DNA of 30,986 bases from a virus (IMGVR_UViG_3300046520_000060:1-30986); one strand, 5' to 3'; shown: positions 22,387 to 29,706, counted from the first letter of the stretch. The notes: generated by a model not told the origin, from the letters alone. Numbers and translations: made by a program.

Positions 22387-23859
22387 TTAAGCGATGTTGG
22401 CCCAGACTCGGTTCGAGGGACCGGCCTCGGTCATGACGCGCATTTGCGCCATCTCCTTGGGACCGGAAACGCCGAGGTTGACGCGGCCTTGATTGATGTA
22501 GACCCAGCGACCATCGACGCCGACAGAGCACTCAGCGGCGCCCTTCACTTCGACGTAGTCTTCCTGGATCGTGACGCGCGAAGCGTCCTCGCCCTGCGAC
22601 ACCACGATCTCGTGGTCTGTCATGAAGATCTTGGAAGCATCCTCGCCGCCCTGGGTGATCGTGATGTCCTCGTCGGTCATCACCATCTTAGCGTTCTCGT
22701 CCTCACCAAACTGGACCGTCAGGTCTTCCTCGGTCAGGGTGATCACCGCCTTCTTGTCCTTGAACTGGACCTTGAGCTTGCCGTCCTCCATGAGGATGTC
22801 GGCCTTCTCGTCCTGTTCGCCGAAGCGGATGTGGACCTTCTCTTCGTCCTGCCGGTAGAACGACTTCTTGTCGCCGACCGTCTTGACGATCTTTTCCTTG
22901 TCCGCCAGCACCTGCGTGGTGTCGGAGTGACCGTCCTCCTGGATCTCGGGGATCTTGCGGGAGGACTGTTGCTTCTGGCCTGCGCCCTGCCCGTCCGAGC
23001 CAGCGTCGCCGCCGGGCGCCTGAAGACTGCCGCCGCCGAGGACCGTTTGCACGGTCTGCATGATGTTGCCGACCGAGGTCAGGTGCGTCATGTTCTGCAA
23101 CTGCGCGATCTGTCCGAGGTTGGCGAAGTTCTGCAGGTTGCTGATGTTGATCATGCTGCTGATCTGGCTGAAGTCCGCCATATTGGCGAGGTTCAGGTTG
23201 CCCAGATTGCCGATGTTGCCGAGGCCGCCCATCGCGCTGGTGAAGTTCGACATGTCCAGCCCGTTGAGGCCGGCCATTCCAGCGAGGCCGCCGAGATCAC
23301 CCATGGCGTCCATGTTGGCGCCCTTCTTCTGGATGATCAGGTGGTGCAGATCCTTCGTGATCCGCTGCCAGGTGTTGTACTTTCCGCCTCCGCCGCCCTC
23401 GCCGCCACCTTCAGACATGGCAGACATCGAGCCGCCGCCGGCCTGGCCACCTTGGCCGCCCTGCTGCTGCTCGTTCTCGTCGTCCTCGATCAGGTGGACG
23501 ATCTCGTCCGGCTTGTCGTGAGGCGACGGGTTCTCGGGGCCGTAGTGGTACGGCTCTGCGGTCGCCAGCTCCATCATGCCGTTCACGCCGCGGAGCAGCG
23601 CGTACTGGCCTTTCTTCGGAGGGACGGACGACTTGATCGTGCCGTGGGAGAAGCTCTTCCACGGCTGCCAGTCGCTCTTGACGGTGTCGCCGCGCTTGCC
23701 GCCCGATCCGCTCGGGCTTTCGTCCTGCCCATCGTTGAGCTTGACGTACCAGCGATTCTTCTCGAACTTGACGTCGACGATTTTGCCGAGCCGCTCCTTG
23801 CCTTGGATCTTGCGTTCAAGATCCTGCAGTCGCCGCTCCATGGCGTGTACAGCGCGCAT
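22387..23859 (-). CDS. V: Baseplate spike/assembly protein V with triplet-repeat insert
   Basis: The 490-residue protein has an OB-like start (LGKIVDVKFEKNRWYVKLND then SVPPKKGQYALLRGVNG), as in gpV/gp5-type spikes that pierce the outer membrane. After a Gly/Gln-rich linker (131-160) comes a region (~182-272) built of triplets of the type N-hydrophobic-x, best at 226-267 (NMADFSQISSMINISNLQ). After a second linker, residues ~340-440 show beta-helix-like pairs such as VTIQEDYVEVKG, KLKVQFKDKKAVITLTEEDL and DEDITITQGGEDASKIFMTD, the C-terminal needle. The insert is not a feature I know in this family. The gene lies at the usual place before W. Trimeric spike is the likely role. Confidence 0.85.
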   Translation of the reverse strand: MRAVHAMERRLQDLERKIQGKERLGKIVDVKFEKNRWYVKLNDGQDESPSGSGGKRGDTVKSDWQPWKSFSHGTIKSSVPPKKGQYALLRGVNGMMELATAEPYHYGPENPSPHDKPDEIVHLIEDDENEQQQGGQGGQAGGGSMSAMSEGGGEGGGGGKYNTWQRITKDLHHLIIQKKGANMDAMGDLGGLAGMAGLNGLDMSNFTSAMGGLGNIGNLGNLNLANMADFSQISSMINISNLQNFANLGQIAQLQNMTHLTSVGNIMQTVQTVLGGGSLQAPGGDAGSDGQGAGQKQQSSRKIPEIQEDGHSDTTQVLADKEKIVKTVGDKKSFYRQDEEKVHIRFGEQDEKADILMEDGKLKVQFKDKKAVITLTEEDLTVQFGEDENAKMVMTDEDITITQGGEDASKIFMTDHEIVVSQGEDASRVTIQEDYVEVKGAAECSVGVDGRWVYINQGRVNLGVSGPKEMAQMRVMTEAGPSNRVWANIA

Positions 23860-23865
23860 GGCGGG

Positions 23866-24447
23866 TTAGTCCTCTGGGGTGATGTCCAGCGTTTCTTCTG
23901 CGTGGGCGCCGCTTGCCAGGGTGACCTGGCCGAGCGCCGTGACGCGGCTGCGAGGCACCTGTGTGACCTGCTGGCCGTTGAGATAGACGTACTCGCGCTC
24001 GCGTGACCGGTTTCGTCCGATCATCAAGTCGCTCTGCCATTCAACGATGCCGACAGTGATGCCTTCTCGACGCAGCTCAGGCTGGCTGATGCGCTTGAAG
24101 TCGATCTTCGTGGCGGGTGCGGCGTTTGGGTCGCCGAAAGTGTTCAGGTTCGCCAGGATGGCGACCTGTTCGACCAGGTTCCACGCATCTTCGTCTCCGT
24201 CCAGAAGGACGTGGCGGTTCTCGTCGATGATGACGACGACCACCTTGAGACAGGCGTTCAACTCACCGGTCGTGTGATGTTCTGCTGGGACCTTCATGAC
24301 AGCGACGCGAGCTGCGGGAGTCTTCAGCGTCCAGTCAGCAACGTCCTTCTCATCGAAGAGACCATCGTACCAGTCGACGTCCACATTGGGAGCCGCGGCC
24401 TTGATGGTCTCGATGATCTTGTTGCGGAAATTTACGATCGCACTCAT
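23866..24447 (-). CDS. Mu gp37-like protein (DUF1834)
   Basis: The 193-residue protein resembles the DUF1834 family of Mu-like phages, which lies beside gp36 and gpG-like genes. It has IVNFRNKIIETIKAAAPNVD with VDWYDGLFDE, then TPAARVAVMKVPAEHHTTGE and LKVVVVIIDENRH, and ends in a beta-rich tail. It is probably a tail-terminator or head-tail joining protein. Its ATG overlaps the preceding stop as ATGA. I cannot decide the exact role from sequence. Confidence 0.72.
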   Translation of the reverse strand: MSAIVNFRNKIIETIKAAAPNVDVDWYDGLFDEKDVADWTLKTPAARVAVMKVPAEHHTTGELNACLKVVVVIIDENRHVLLDGDEDAWNLVEQVAILANLNTFGDPNAAPATKIDFKRISQPELRREGITVGIVEWQSDLMIGRNRSREREYVYLNGQQVTQVPRSRVTALGQVTLASGAHAEETLDITPED

Positions 24448-24938
24448 CAGGTTCTCTTCAGGTGATCGCGGATCATCTTGCTGATCCGGGCCACGTTCTC
24501 CTTCGAGAAGCCCATGAACGGACGAGCCGGAGAGTGCGGCTGGGTTTTCTTCTTGTACTTGCCCTTGCTGCGGCGAACGCCCTTCTGGACCCAGTTCGAA
24601 TAGTTCTGGCCGTCCTCATTCGTCGCGGTCGACTGAATGGTGAAGCCGGCGCGGTTGACTTGTCCGACCTGGATGCCATTGACCAGCTTGCCGGTGGCAT
24701 AGAGTGGCCAGTCGTTGCCCTTCAGCTTGACCGTGAGATCGGCCAGGCGAGCCCAAGGCGTTCCGTCCGGACCTTTGTGCGTCTGGTTGATGCGGTTCTG
24801 CGTCGAGCGCACCATGTACTCGGCTGCCTGATCCCAGACCGGCCGCAGATTGTCGGCGTCGTGCAGCAGCTCGGCGATGCGTTTGTTCAGCTCGGCGAGA
24901 CCTTTGACGGTCATCCGAGACTTGAGTTCGGCGGGCAT
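24447..24938 (-). CDS. Virion morphogenesis/tail completion protein, Mu gpG-like
   Basis: The 163-residue protein matches the phage virion morphogenesis family (PF05069; Mu gpG, P2 gpS): LRPVWDQAAEYMVRSTQNRI, then GPDGTPWARLADLTVKLKGN with LYATGKLVNGIQV, and at the end PARPFMGFSKENVARISKMI. It helps complete the tail or join it to the head. It overlaps both neighbours as ATGA, forming a tightly coupled trio with the gp36- and gp37-like genes. Confidence 0.88.
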   Translation of the reverse strand: MPAELKSRMTVKGLAELNKRIAELLHDADNLRPVWDQAAEYMVRSTQNRINQTHKGPDGTPWARLADLTVKLKGNDWPLYATGKLVNGIQVGQVNRAGFTIQSTATNEDGQNYSNWVQKGVRRSKGKYKKKTQPHSPARPFMGFSKENVARISKMIRDHLKRT

Positions 24939-25366
24939 CAGGCCCTCCCGCAGTCGAACGACCCTCCGGAACGCTTGACGTTCGGGTTGGTCGTCACCGG
25001 GTCTCCGTTCTCGTCGGTGCCGGTCGTGGGCGGTAAGCCAAGGCCCACCTTGCCGGTCGAGATCTTCTCCAGCAGGGCAAGAGCGTCTTCGTACCGGACG
25101 CGCATTTCATCCGTTCGCCCGCCGCGGCCGAGCGCGATCTTGTAGACCGCGATGTCGATCGCGCAGTTCTTCACCACGCCGGGCGTGGGGACCACCGGGA
25201 TGGTGTACTGGGCAGACAGGTAGGCGTCGCAAATCTCGTCGGCAGCCTGGAGCCCCTTGTCAACAACGAGGGGGTCCGGCGTGCCGTCACGGTCGTAGTC
25301 AGCGATCTTGACGAGGAGGTCGGTGCCGTAAAGCTCGTCGATGTCTTCCTTCGTCGCGTATCCCAT
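24938..25366 (-). CDS. Mu gp36-like head-tail connector (DUF1320)
   Basis: The 142-residue protein has the DUF1320 pattern MGYATKEDIDELYGTDLLVK, then ICDAYLSAQYTIPVVPTPGV, CAIDIAVYKIALGRGGRTDE and VRYEDALALLEKISTGKVGL. This family is equivalent to a head-tail connector/adaptor ring. It is the first of the ATGA-coupled trio and follows the acidic protein. The C-terminal ~25 residues (TDENGDPVTTNPNVK) are polar and probably flexible. Confidence 0.85.
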   Translation of the reverse strand: MGYATKEDIDELYGTDLLVKIADYDRDGTPDPLVVDKGLQAADEICDAYLSAQYTIPVVPTPGVVKNCAIDIAVYKIALGRGGRTDEMRVRYEDALALLEKISTGKVGLGLPPTTGTDENGDPVTTNPNVKRSGGSFDCGRA

Positions 25367-25381
25367 GACTACTCCTGCCGC

Positions 25382-25786
25382 TTACTTGGCGGACTTCTTC
25401 TTGGCCTTGCCGGCCTTCTTCTTCGGGGCGGTCTCGCCTTCCGTGGGAGCGGCGTCAGCCTCGCCCTCGGCGGCATCCTCGCCGGCATCTTCGTCGCCAG
25501 CGTCCTCGGCGTCTTCGTCACCAGCCTCGTCGGCAGGCGCGTCGCCGTTCTCACCGGCTTCGTCGGCGGGCGTCTCCGGCGCGGGGGCGTCGGTCGTCGC
25601 GGGCTGGGTCTCCTCGGTCACTTCGACCTCGGCAGGCTCCACCGCTTCCGGCGCAACGGCCGGCTCGGCATTGCCGTGCAGATTGGCGAAGCGAACGGCG
25701 CGGACCTCGTCGGTCTGAAGCTTTTTGATGCGACGCTTGTAGTTCGCAGTCGCTTCCTTGGCGCGGAAGCCTTTCGATCCAAACAT
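25382..25786 (-). CDS. Acidic, low-complexity capsid-adjacent protein
   Basis: The 134-residue protein has a short basic head (MFGSKGFRAKEATANYKRRI), then a long stretch made of Ala, Glu, Asp and Pro, e.g. GDEDAEDAGDEDAGEDAA, and a Lys-rich tail (APKKKAGKAKKKSAK). I start at ATG 25786 because CTGGAG lies upstream; a GTG at 25804 is in the terminator. The codons remain in one frame with no stop, so it is not a decayed gene. It may be a head-decoration or capsid-interior protein; such charge-segregated proteins could bind DNA or the capsid, but I recognise no family. Confidence 0.68.
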   Translation of the reverse strand: MFGSKGFRAKEATANYKRRIKKLQTDEVRAVRFANLHGNAEPAVAPEAVEPAEVEVTEETQPATTDAPAPETPADEAGENGDAPADEAGDEDAEDAGDEDAGEDAAEGEADAAPTEGETAPKKKAGKAKKKSAK

Positions 25787-25803
25787 GAATTTCTCCAGAG
25801 TCA

Positions 25804-25840
25804 CAAAAAACCCTCCCCAGCTTCGAGAGCCAGGGAGGGT
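25804..25840 (-). terminator. Intrinsic terminator after the major capsid gene
   Basis: Minus strand: ACCCTCCC and GGGAGGGT pair over 8 bp with a 15-base loop, then TTTTTTGTG. It directly follows the capsid stop, so most transcripts of the abundant capsid gene could end here. Confidence 0.9.
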
Positions 25841-25875
25841 CCTGTGTTTCAGCTCACCGTCTGAGGGTCAGACGA

Positions 25876-26856
25876 TTAGGCCGCCAGCATGTGCTTGAAG
25901 GCGACGATGCGGACGATCTTGGGATCGTACACGCGCTGCCAGTTCGTCGCGGTGGCCAGCTCGCTGTTGGCCGGCGTGACGCCAGCCTGCGTTCCGCCCA
26001 GCCACTTCACGCCGCGCGGATGCATGACCCACTGCCGGCGGTTGACGATGTACTCCTGGCCCATGCCCTTCAGAGCCTGGCGCTCGACCTCCACCGGGAC
26101 CTTCGGGGAGCGTTCGCCGTAGCCGATCGCGCCGGGGCCGAAGATGTAGGTGGTGAAGATGCGGGTCGCGCCCGCGCCGCTCACCGGCATGCCGTCGTCG
26201 ACGATCACGGACTTGCCGAGATAGGTCGGGATGGTCAGCTTGCCCTGGCTGTCGGGGATGTAGTCGATCAGGTCGGCCTTCACCATCGCCTTCAGGGTCA
26301 GCGAGTGGACGGCGACACCGGTCAGACCACCCTGCTCGTCGCCGAGCAAGAAGGCCGAGTCGATGAACGAGTCGGCGTCGAAGTACTGAGCACCACCGGT
26401 CAGCGCGGAGATGTCGTTGACGTTCGCCGCCATGCTGGCCGCGCCCATCGCGCCCGCGAGGGCCGAGAGCAGAGCGGTCTGCATGCGCTTGTTCCACCAG
26501 TCGGCGAAACGGTTGGCGATGGCGTCGATCGGGTCAGCACCCGACAGGTCGGCGGCGAGGTCGGTCGAACCGAACGCCTTACCGCGCAGAAGCTTCACGG
26601 CCACGTCCTGGCCGGTGGAGATCTTGCTGACGGTCAGGTCGGAGTTGTCGTCGAGCACCTGCTCGGCGTCCGAGGCGTCGAGGTCGTTGAAGAACGGCAT
26701 GTTGACCGTCTTGCCTTCGATCTCGGCGTCGATGACGCTGGACAGGTCCGTGATGATGCCCGACTGAAACAGCTCGGACTTCTGCGTCGAGAGAACCTGG
26801 ACGTACTTGTTGAACTTGGTCGGGACGATCATGTCCGCGAGTGCGGTTGCAGTCAT
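25876..26856 (-). CDS. Major capsid protein
   Basis: The 326-residue protein has the features of a phage coat protein of HK97-type fold: an N-terminal arm (MTATALADMIVPTKFNKYVQ), then VNMPFFNDLDASDAEQVLDD and SGADPIDAIANRFADWW, KRMQTALLSALAGAM, VHSLTLKAMVKADLIDYIPD and ending GQEYIVNRRQWVMHPRGVKW. It forms the icosahedral shell. The region before it (26857-26972) is non-coding and holds a copy of the 16-bp repeat and a hairpin. The gene follows a scaffold-like gene and is followed by a strong terminator, consistent with high expression. Confidence 0.88.
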   Translation of the reverse strand: MTATALADMIVPTKFNKYVQVLSTQKSELFQSGIITDLSSVIDAEIEGKTVNMPFFNDLDASDAEQVLDDNSDLTVSKISTGQDVAVKLLRGKAFGSTDLAADLSGADPIDAIANRFADWWNKRMQTALLSALAGAMGAASMAANVNDISALTGGAQYFDADSFIDSAFLLGDEQGGLTGVAVHSLTLKAMVKADLIDYIPDSQGKLTIPTYLGKSVIVDDGMPVSGAGATRIFTTYIFGPGAIGYGERSPKVPVEVERQALKGMGQEYIVNRRQWVMHPRGVKWLGGTQAGVTPANSELATATNWQRVYDPKIVRIVAFKHMLAA

Positions 26857-26906
26857 ATCTCACTCTTGAGTTTTGACTGGCCTTTGCCCCTCTTCGGGTG
26901 CAGCTT

Positions 26907-26922
26907 TTTGCATTCAAGCAAA
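26907..26922. promoter_or_regulatory. 16-bp imperfect palindrome, copy B
   Basis: TTTGCATTCAAGCAAA, identical to copies at 665-680 and 29355-29370. It lies in the leader of the capsid gene, about 50 bp before the ATG. A GC hairpin (26923-26946) lies directly upstream in the direction of transcription. I see no convincing -10/-35 here. Confidence 0.55.
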
Positions 26923-26946
26923 CGCCGGGGCGCGAACGTCCCGGCG
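26923..26946 (-). terminator. Possible terminator between scaffold and capsid genes
   Basis: Minus strand: CGCCGGG and CCCGGCG pair over 7 bp with a 10-base loop, then TTTGCTT, which belongs to copy B. The T-rich part is short, so termination may be partial. Confidence 0.5.
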
Positions 26947-26972
26947 GTGCAATTGAATGAGCGTGTTGGAGG

Positions 26973-27884
26973 TTAGTCCGTGACGCCGGCTGCAGCCTTG
27001 AGCTGCTTGGCCAGTTCGGGTTTGGTATTTTCCAGCACCATCTGCTGGGTGAGGTTGCGCGTCTCAGCGGCCCAGGGGTTCACGACCCCGCCGGCCGGCT
27101 GTACGCCAGTGCTTCCGGGCTGAGTGCCCAGTCCGCGCTTCTCGTCAGGCTTGAAGAGAGCGGCGCGGCTTTCGCGGATCTCAGCGACGAGATCAGCGAC
27201 GGTGACCGGAGTGCCATTCACGTCCTTGATGCGGGGGTTGCCGTTGGTGTCGAGCACCTCGACGACGACCTTGCCGTCCTTCATGGACGTCTTGACGAAC
27301 TTGGACACCAGGAGTTCGACGGCATCCCGCGCGTCGTCCAGTGGGTTGGCTTTTGCGACTTCGGCCTGGATCGCGTTGTCACGCATCAAGGTCTGAAGCT
27401 GCCCCGTCAGGCTGGCGTTCGTGTCCTCCAGGCCCTTGACCTTCAGGTTGAACTCGGTCTCCTTGGTCGCGTACTGCGCGGAGATCTGTCCCTTGAAGGT
27501 TTCGAGCTTGGTGTTCGCGATCGTCTCAGCCTCTTTCTGGGGATCGAGTGCTTGCAATCGTGTCGCCGTTTCGACCGCCGTCTTGGCGGCTTCCGGCGTG
27601 ATGTCACCGAAGGCGGTGATGCGTTCGATCGCGGTCTTCGCCGCGGTCACATCGAGGCCTTCGTAGGGCTGCAGCTGCGCCTTCAGGATCGAAACGTTGT
27701 TGCGTTCCGCGCCGAGAGCGTTCTTCAGGCCCTGCACGTTGTCGAGTTCGAAACCTTCGGTCGGCGTCACGTTCAGGAAGAACTTCCCGTCCTTCGAAAC
27801 GTAGTAGCCACGCAGGCTCTCATCGAGCTGGTTGAGATCAGTAACGACTGCTTTGAGCATATCCATCCCGGAAATGCGGGGCAT
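26973..27884 (-). CDS. Scaffold-like capsid assembly protein
   Basis: The 303-residue protein is mostly helical and charged. It begins MPRISGMDMLKAVVTDLNQL, with VSKDGKFFLNVTP near the front, then coiled-coil segments (VQGLKNALGAERNNVSILKA and FNLKVKGLEDTNASLTGQLQ). Its C-terminus is VNPWAAETRNLTQQMVLENT with a last helix KPELAKQLKAAAGV, which may bind the capsid. It sits directly before the capsid gene, the normal position of a scaffold. I use ATG 27884 (GAGGGGCGGG upstream); ATG 27917 is open too and would add 11 residues. No protease motif is seen. Confidence 0.78.
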   Translation of the reverse strand: MPRISGMDMLKAVVTDLNQLDESLRGYYVSKDGKFFLNVTPTEGFELDNVQGLKNALGAERNNVSILKAQLQPYEGLDVTAAKTAIERITAFGDITPEAAKTAVETATRLQALDPQKEAETIANTKLETFKGQISAQYATKETEFNLKVKGLEDTNASLTGQLQTLMRDNAIQAEVAKANPLDDARDAVELLVSKFVKTSMKDGKVVVEVLDTNGNPRIKDVNGTPVTVADLVAEIRESRAALFKPDEKRGLGTQPGSTGVQPAGGVVNPWAAETRNLTQQMVLENTKPELAKQLKAAAGVTD

Positions 27885-27939
27885 CCCGCCCCTCGTGATA
27901 AGAGGCCCGCCAAGCATCCCGCTCGAAGGGCCGGTGATA

Positions 27940-27958
27940 TCCCCGAGGGTCTCGGGGA
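27940..27958. repeat. Perfect hairpin between monooxygenase and scaffold genes
   Basis: TCCCCGAG-GGT-CTCGGGGA, an 8-bp stem with a 3-base loop in the ~140-bp gap between the two genes. There is no T-run on the minus strand. It may be an RNA-stability element or a weak terminator. Confidence 0.5.
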
Positions 27959-28026
27959 ATCGAAGTTGCCAGCAGCGATCGGTCGAGGTCCGTCCCGGAT
28001 GCTCGGTTGATCGGTGCTGGCGAATT

Positions 28027-28848
28027 TCAGTGGAGCCCGAACTCTCGGGCGAGAAGCCCGTAGGCTTCCAGGCGCCGCTGCCTGTTGAAGAGCGGCGCCG
28101 TGACGATGATCCTTGGATCCCCCAAGGACTGAGCCAGTTCTTCGATGCGACACTTCACATCGGCTGGCGTGCCGCGCATGAAGTTGCAGCGGCTGTTGAA
28201 GTAAAACATGTGGCTCGGCTGCGTCAGCAGATCTGCCTTCGCCTGCGTCTCAGCGCAAACCGCCGGCACCATCACCATGAGGTGCGGCTGCGCGCTGGCC
28301 TCTCGGTAGGCCTCGATCGCCGGCAGGCTTTCAGGCCCGAAGTAAGCTGTGATCAGACCGAGTCCCATCTGACCGGCTAAGCGACAGCGGTCGATGCCGG
28401 TGGTCACCTGATAGAGCGGCGGCGAAGGAAAGTTCGGCGAGCCGGCCTTGTAGATGTCCACCATCTCCGCGACCGCATCCCGCGAATTGTGAGCGACGTG
28501 GTGCTTGTCGATGCCGGCGATCGTGTCAGCCCAAGTGAAGGCGACGTCGATGCGACCGGGGAACAGGGCCGATAGATAGAGCGTGCGCTGGAAGACCGAG
28601 AACGGGTCCATGGCGCGAAGGTTGAAACCGGCGATACCGAAACGGAGCTGCGGGACCTGCGCAGCGAAGGCTGCGACAAATAGGTCCGGCGCGGCCATGA
28701 GCGAAGGCTCCCACGCCACGCTGTGCGGAAAGAAGACTTGCGAGTAGCCGAGCTGCGCGATCTGGTGGAGGTACCCGGGGTACTCCTTCAAGAACCGAGC
28801 GTAGTCCGATTGGCGAGGGACGACCGGCTCGAAGGTGGCGAGCTGCAT
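28027..28848 (-). CDS. Luciferase-like flavin-dependent monooxygenase (LLM family)
   Basis: The 273-residue protein has the features of the LLM/bacterial-luciferase fold: LGYSQVFFPHS (strand 2), then MAAPDLFVAAFAAQVPQLRF-GIAGF, and AMDPFSVFQRTLYLSALFPG followed by RIDVAF, which matches the 'alf(P)GR(I)D(L)' motif of this family. Later VCAETQAKADLL and RGTPADVKCRIEEL occur in the usual order. Members use reduced FMN and oxygen to oxidise small organic molecules or release light. It is shorter than most (about 330) but not visibly truncated. It is in line with head genes. I know of no structural role. Whether it is active cannot be seen; the flavin-binding residues are not verifiable by eye. 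Confidence 0.8.
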   Translation of the reverse strand: MQLATFEPVVPRQSDYARFLKEYPGYLHQIAQLGYSQVFFPHSVAWEPSLMAAPDLFVAAFAAQVPQLRFGIAGFNLRAMDPFSVFQRTLYLSALFPGRIDVAFTWADTIAGIDKHHVAHNSRDAVAEMVDIYKAGSPNFPSPPLYQVTTGIDRCRLAGQMGLGLITAYFGPESLPAIEAYREASAQPHLMVMVPAVCAETQAKADLLTQPSHMFYFNSRCNFMRGTPADVKCRIEELAQSLGDPRIIVTAPLFNRQRRLEAYGLLAREFGLH

Positions 28849-28992
28849 GTCATGACCCCGGCTGAAATGTTCGGCGGCGGCGCGGGCGTGCGGCGCGCTC
28901 TTGGGTATCCCTGCTCGTCTTGTGCGGGATGCGAGCTAGGACCGCCGATCTCGCGCTCTACTGGTGGTACCCAGGAGCGCGAACCCACGACG
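28849..28992. other. Non-coding gap upstream of the monooxygenase gene
   Basis: About 145 bases between the terminator at 28993 and the ATG at 28848. No convincing gene is seen on either strand. A TAGAGC-type stretch resembles part of a tRNA but does not fold as one. A promoter for the monooxygenase gene is not clear. Confidence 0.45.
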
Positions 28993-29028
28993 CAAAAAGC
29001 CCGCCAGGAGGTTTGATCCTGACGGGCT
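28993..29028 (-). terminator. Intrinsic terminator after the PGDYG-like gene
   Basis: Minus strand: AGCCCGTCAGGA and TCCTGGCGGGCT pair over 12 bp (one G-T) around a 7-base loop, then TTTTTGCG. It ends the short unit that begins at the promoter 29371-29400. Confidence 0.92.
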
Positions 29029-29059
29029 AAGTTGAGTGAGGATAGGAAGTAGCGGCGCC

Positions 29060-29344
29060 TCAGGCGGCCTGCTGAAGATCCTGAACGGGCTCGAAGTCCC
29101 GTTCAAACGTCTCGGGCTTCTCGAATCCGATCGAGTTGTCCGGGTAGAAGACCACGATGTCGCCCGCGACGCAGGACTGCGCACCGAACGGCGTGCCCAT
29201 GGTGAGGCCGCCAAGGCTGTTCATCTCCAGCTCTCCGGCTTGGATCCGGGCCACCAGCCATTGCGGCGGCGTCTCGTCAGCGGTGCGGCCCCAGAGAGGC
29301 AGGCGGAAGGCTTGGACGAGGGATTTGCTGAGGAAGAGCTGCAC
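29060..29344 (-). CDS. Small PGDYG-like protein
   Basis: The product (94 residues) has the segment VAGDIVVFYPDNSIGFEKPE then TFERDFEPV, like the PGDYG family of small phage or bacterial proteins of unknown function. The front is MQLFLSKSLVQAFRLPLWGR. I start at GTG 29344, seven codons after a TTG at 29365, because GGAG is five bases upstream and the TTG lies inside the repeat. It is the first gene after the only clear sigma70-like promoter and is followed by a strong terminator, so it forms its own unit. A copy of the 16-bp palindrome lies between promoter and gene. Confidence 0.72.
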   Translation of the reverse strand: MQLFLSKSLVQAFRLPLWGRTADETPPQWLVARIQAGELEMNSLGGLTMGTPFGAQSCVAGDIVVFYPDNSIGFEKPETFERDFEPVQDLQQAA

Positions 29345-29354
29345 GGTCACTCCA

Positions 29355-29370
29355 TTTGCATTCAAGCAAA
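29355..29370. promoter_or_regulatory. 16-bp imperfect palindrome, copy C (operator position)
   Basis: TTTGCATTCAAGCAAA, identical to the other two copies. It directly follows the -10 element of the promoter at 29371-29400 and covers the predicted start of transcription, the place where a repressor would block the polymerase. Confidence 0.65.
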
Positions 29371-29400
29371 TCTATACGCATGATATGGGGGTTCTGTCAA
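29371..29400 (-). promoter_or_regulatory. Sigma70-like promoter
   Basis: On the minus strand TTGACA (29395-29400) and TATAGA (29371-29376) are 18 bases apart, close to consensus. It would start transcription near 29364 and read the PGDYG-like gene. Confidence 0.7.
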
Positions 29401-29424
29401 CCCCTCCCCCTAGAAAAATGCAAA

Positions 29425-29706
29425 TCAGTGGCGGAAGAAGAGCAGCCAGATGAAACCGAGGGCAAACAGCCCCGGAACCATGCGACCGAGCAGGAATGCG
29501 AGGCCAATATTCCGGGTCATCCGGACGTCATCAGCGATCTGCCGCACGCTCTCGGCGGCGGTCGGCGGCGCCAAGACCTCGGGGTGAGGCAAGGCGCCGA
29601 ACCTTATGGAGGGCTCCGCGTCAGGACTTGACGAGTACGGGGCCGGAAGGCCTTTTGCCGCGGCCTCCAGGTTCAGGATTTCCTGCCACTTCTCCAATTT
29701 TGCCAT
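29425..29706 (-). CDS. Small C-terminally anchored membrane protein
   Basis: The product (93 residues) has a soluble N-terminal part beginning MAKLEKWQEILNLEAAAKG, with TAAESVRQIADDVRMTRN before one hydrophobic C-terminal segment (LLGRMVPGLFALGFIWLLFF). It is likely an inner-membrane tail-anchored protein. The ATG at 29706 is inside the preceding gene in another frame (86-bp overlap); the upstream TTG at 29748 has no good ribosome site. I am less sure of its start than of its frame. Function unknown; it may have a role in host control. Confidence 0.6.
   Translation of the reverse strand: MAKLEKWQEILNLEAAAKGLPAPYSSSPDAEPSIRFGALPHPEVLAPPTAAESVRQIADDVRMTRNIGLAFLLGRMVPGLFALGFIWLLFFRH

Noticed and set aside
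22384-24006. A 540-codon plus-strand frame opposite the spike gene, and similar ones at 9715-11379, 6418-8106 and 25891-26976
   Set aside because: All are antisense to well-supported structural genes, with no ribosome site or recognisable domain.
25382-25786. Low-complexity acidic frame as a sequencing artefact or decayed gene
   Set aside because: The frame has a good ribosome site, no stop, and ordered head and tail parts; low complexity alone is not decay.
27940-27958. Perfect hairpin taken as an intrinsic terminator
   Set aside because: There is no T-run on the minus strand, so I list it only as a hairpin.
28849-28992. A tRNA-like stretch (TAGAGCGCGAGAT on the minus strand)
   Set aside because: It resembles a D-arm followed by an anticodon stem, but the loop between GCGAG and CTCGC is 14 bases and no T-arm or acceptor stem pairs with it.
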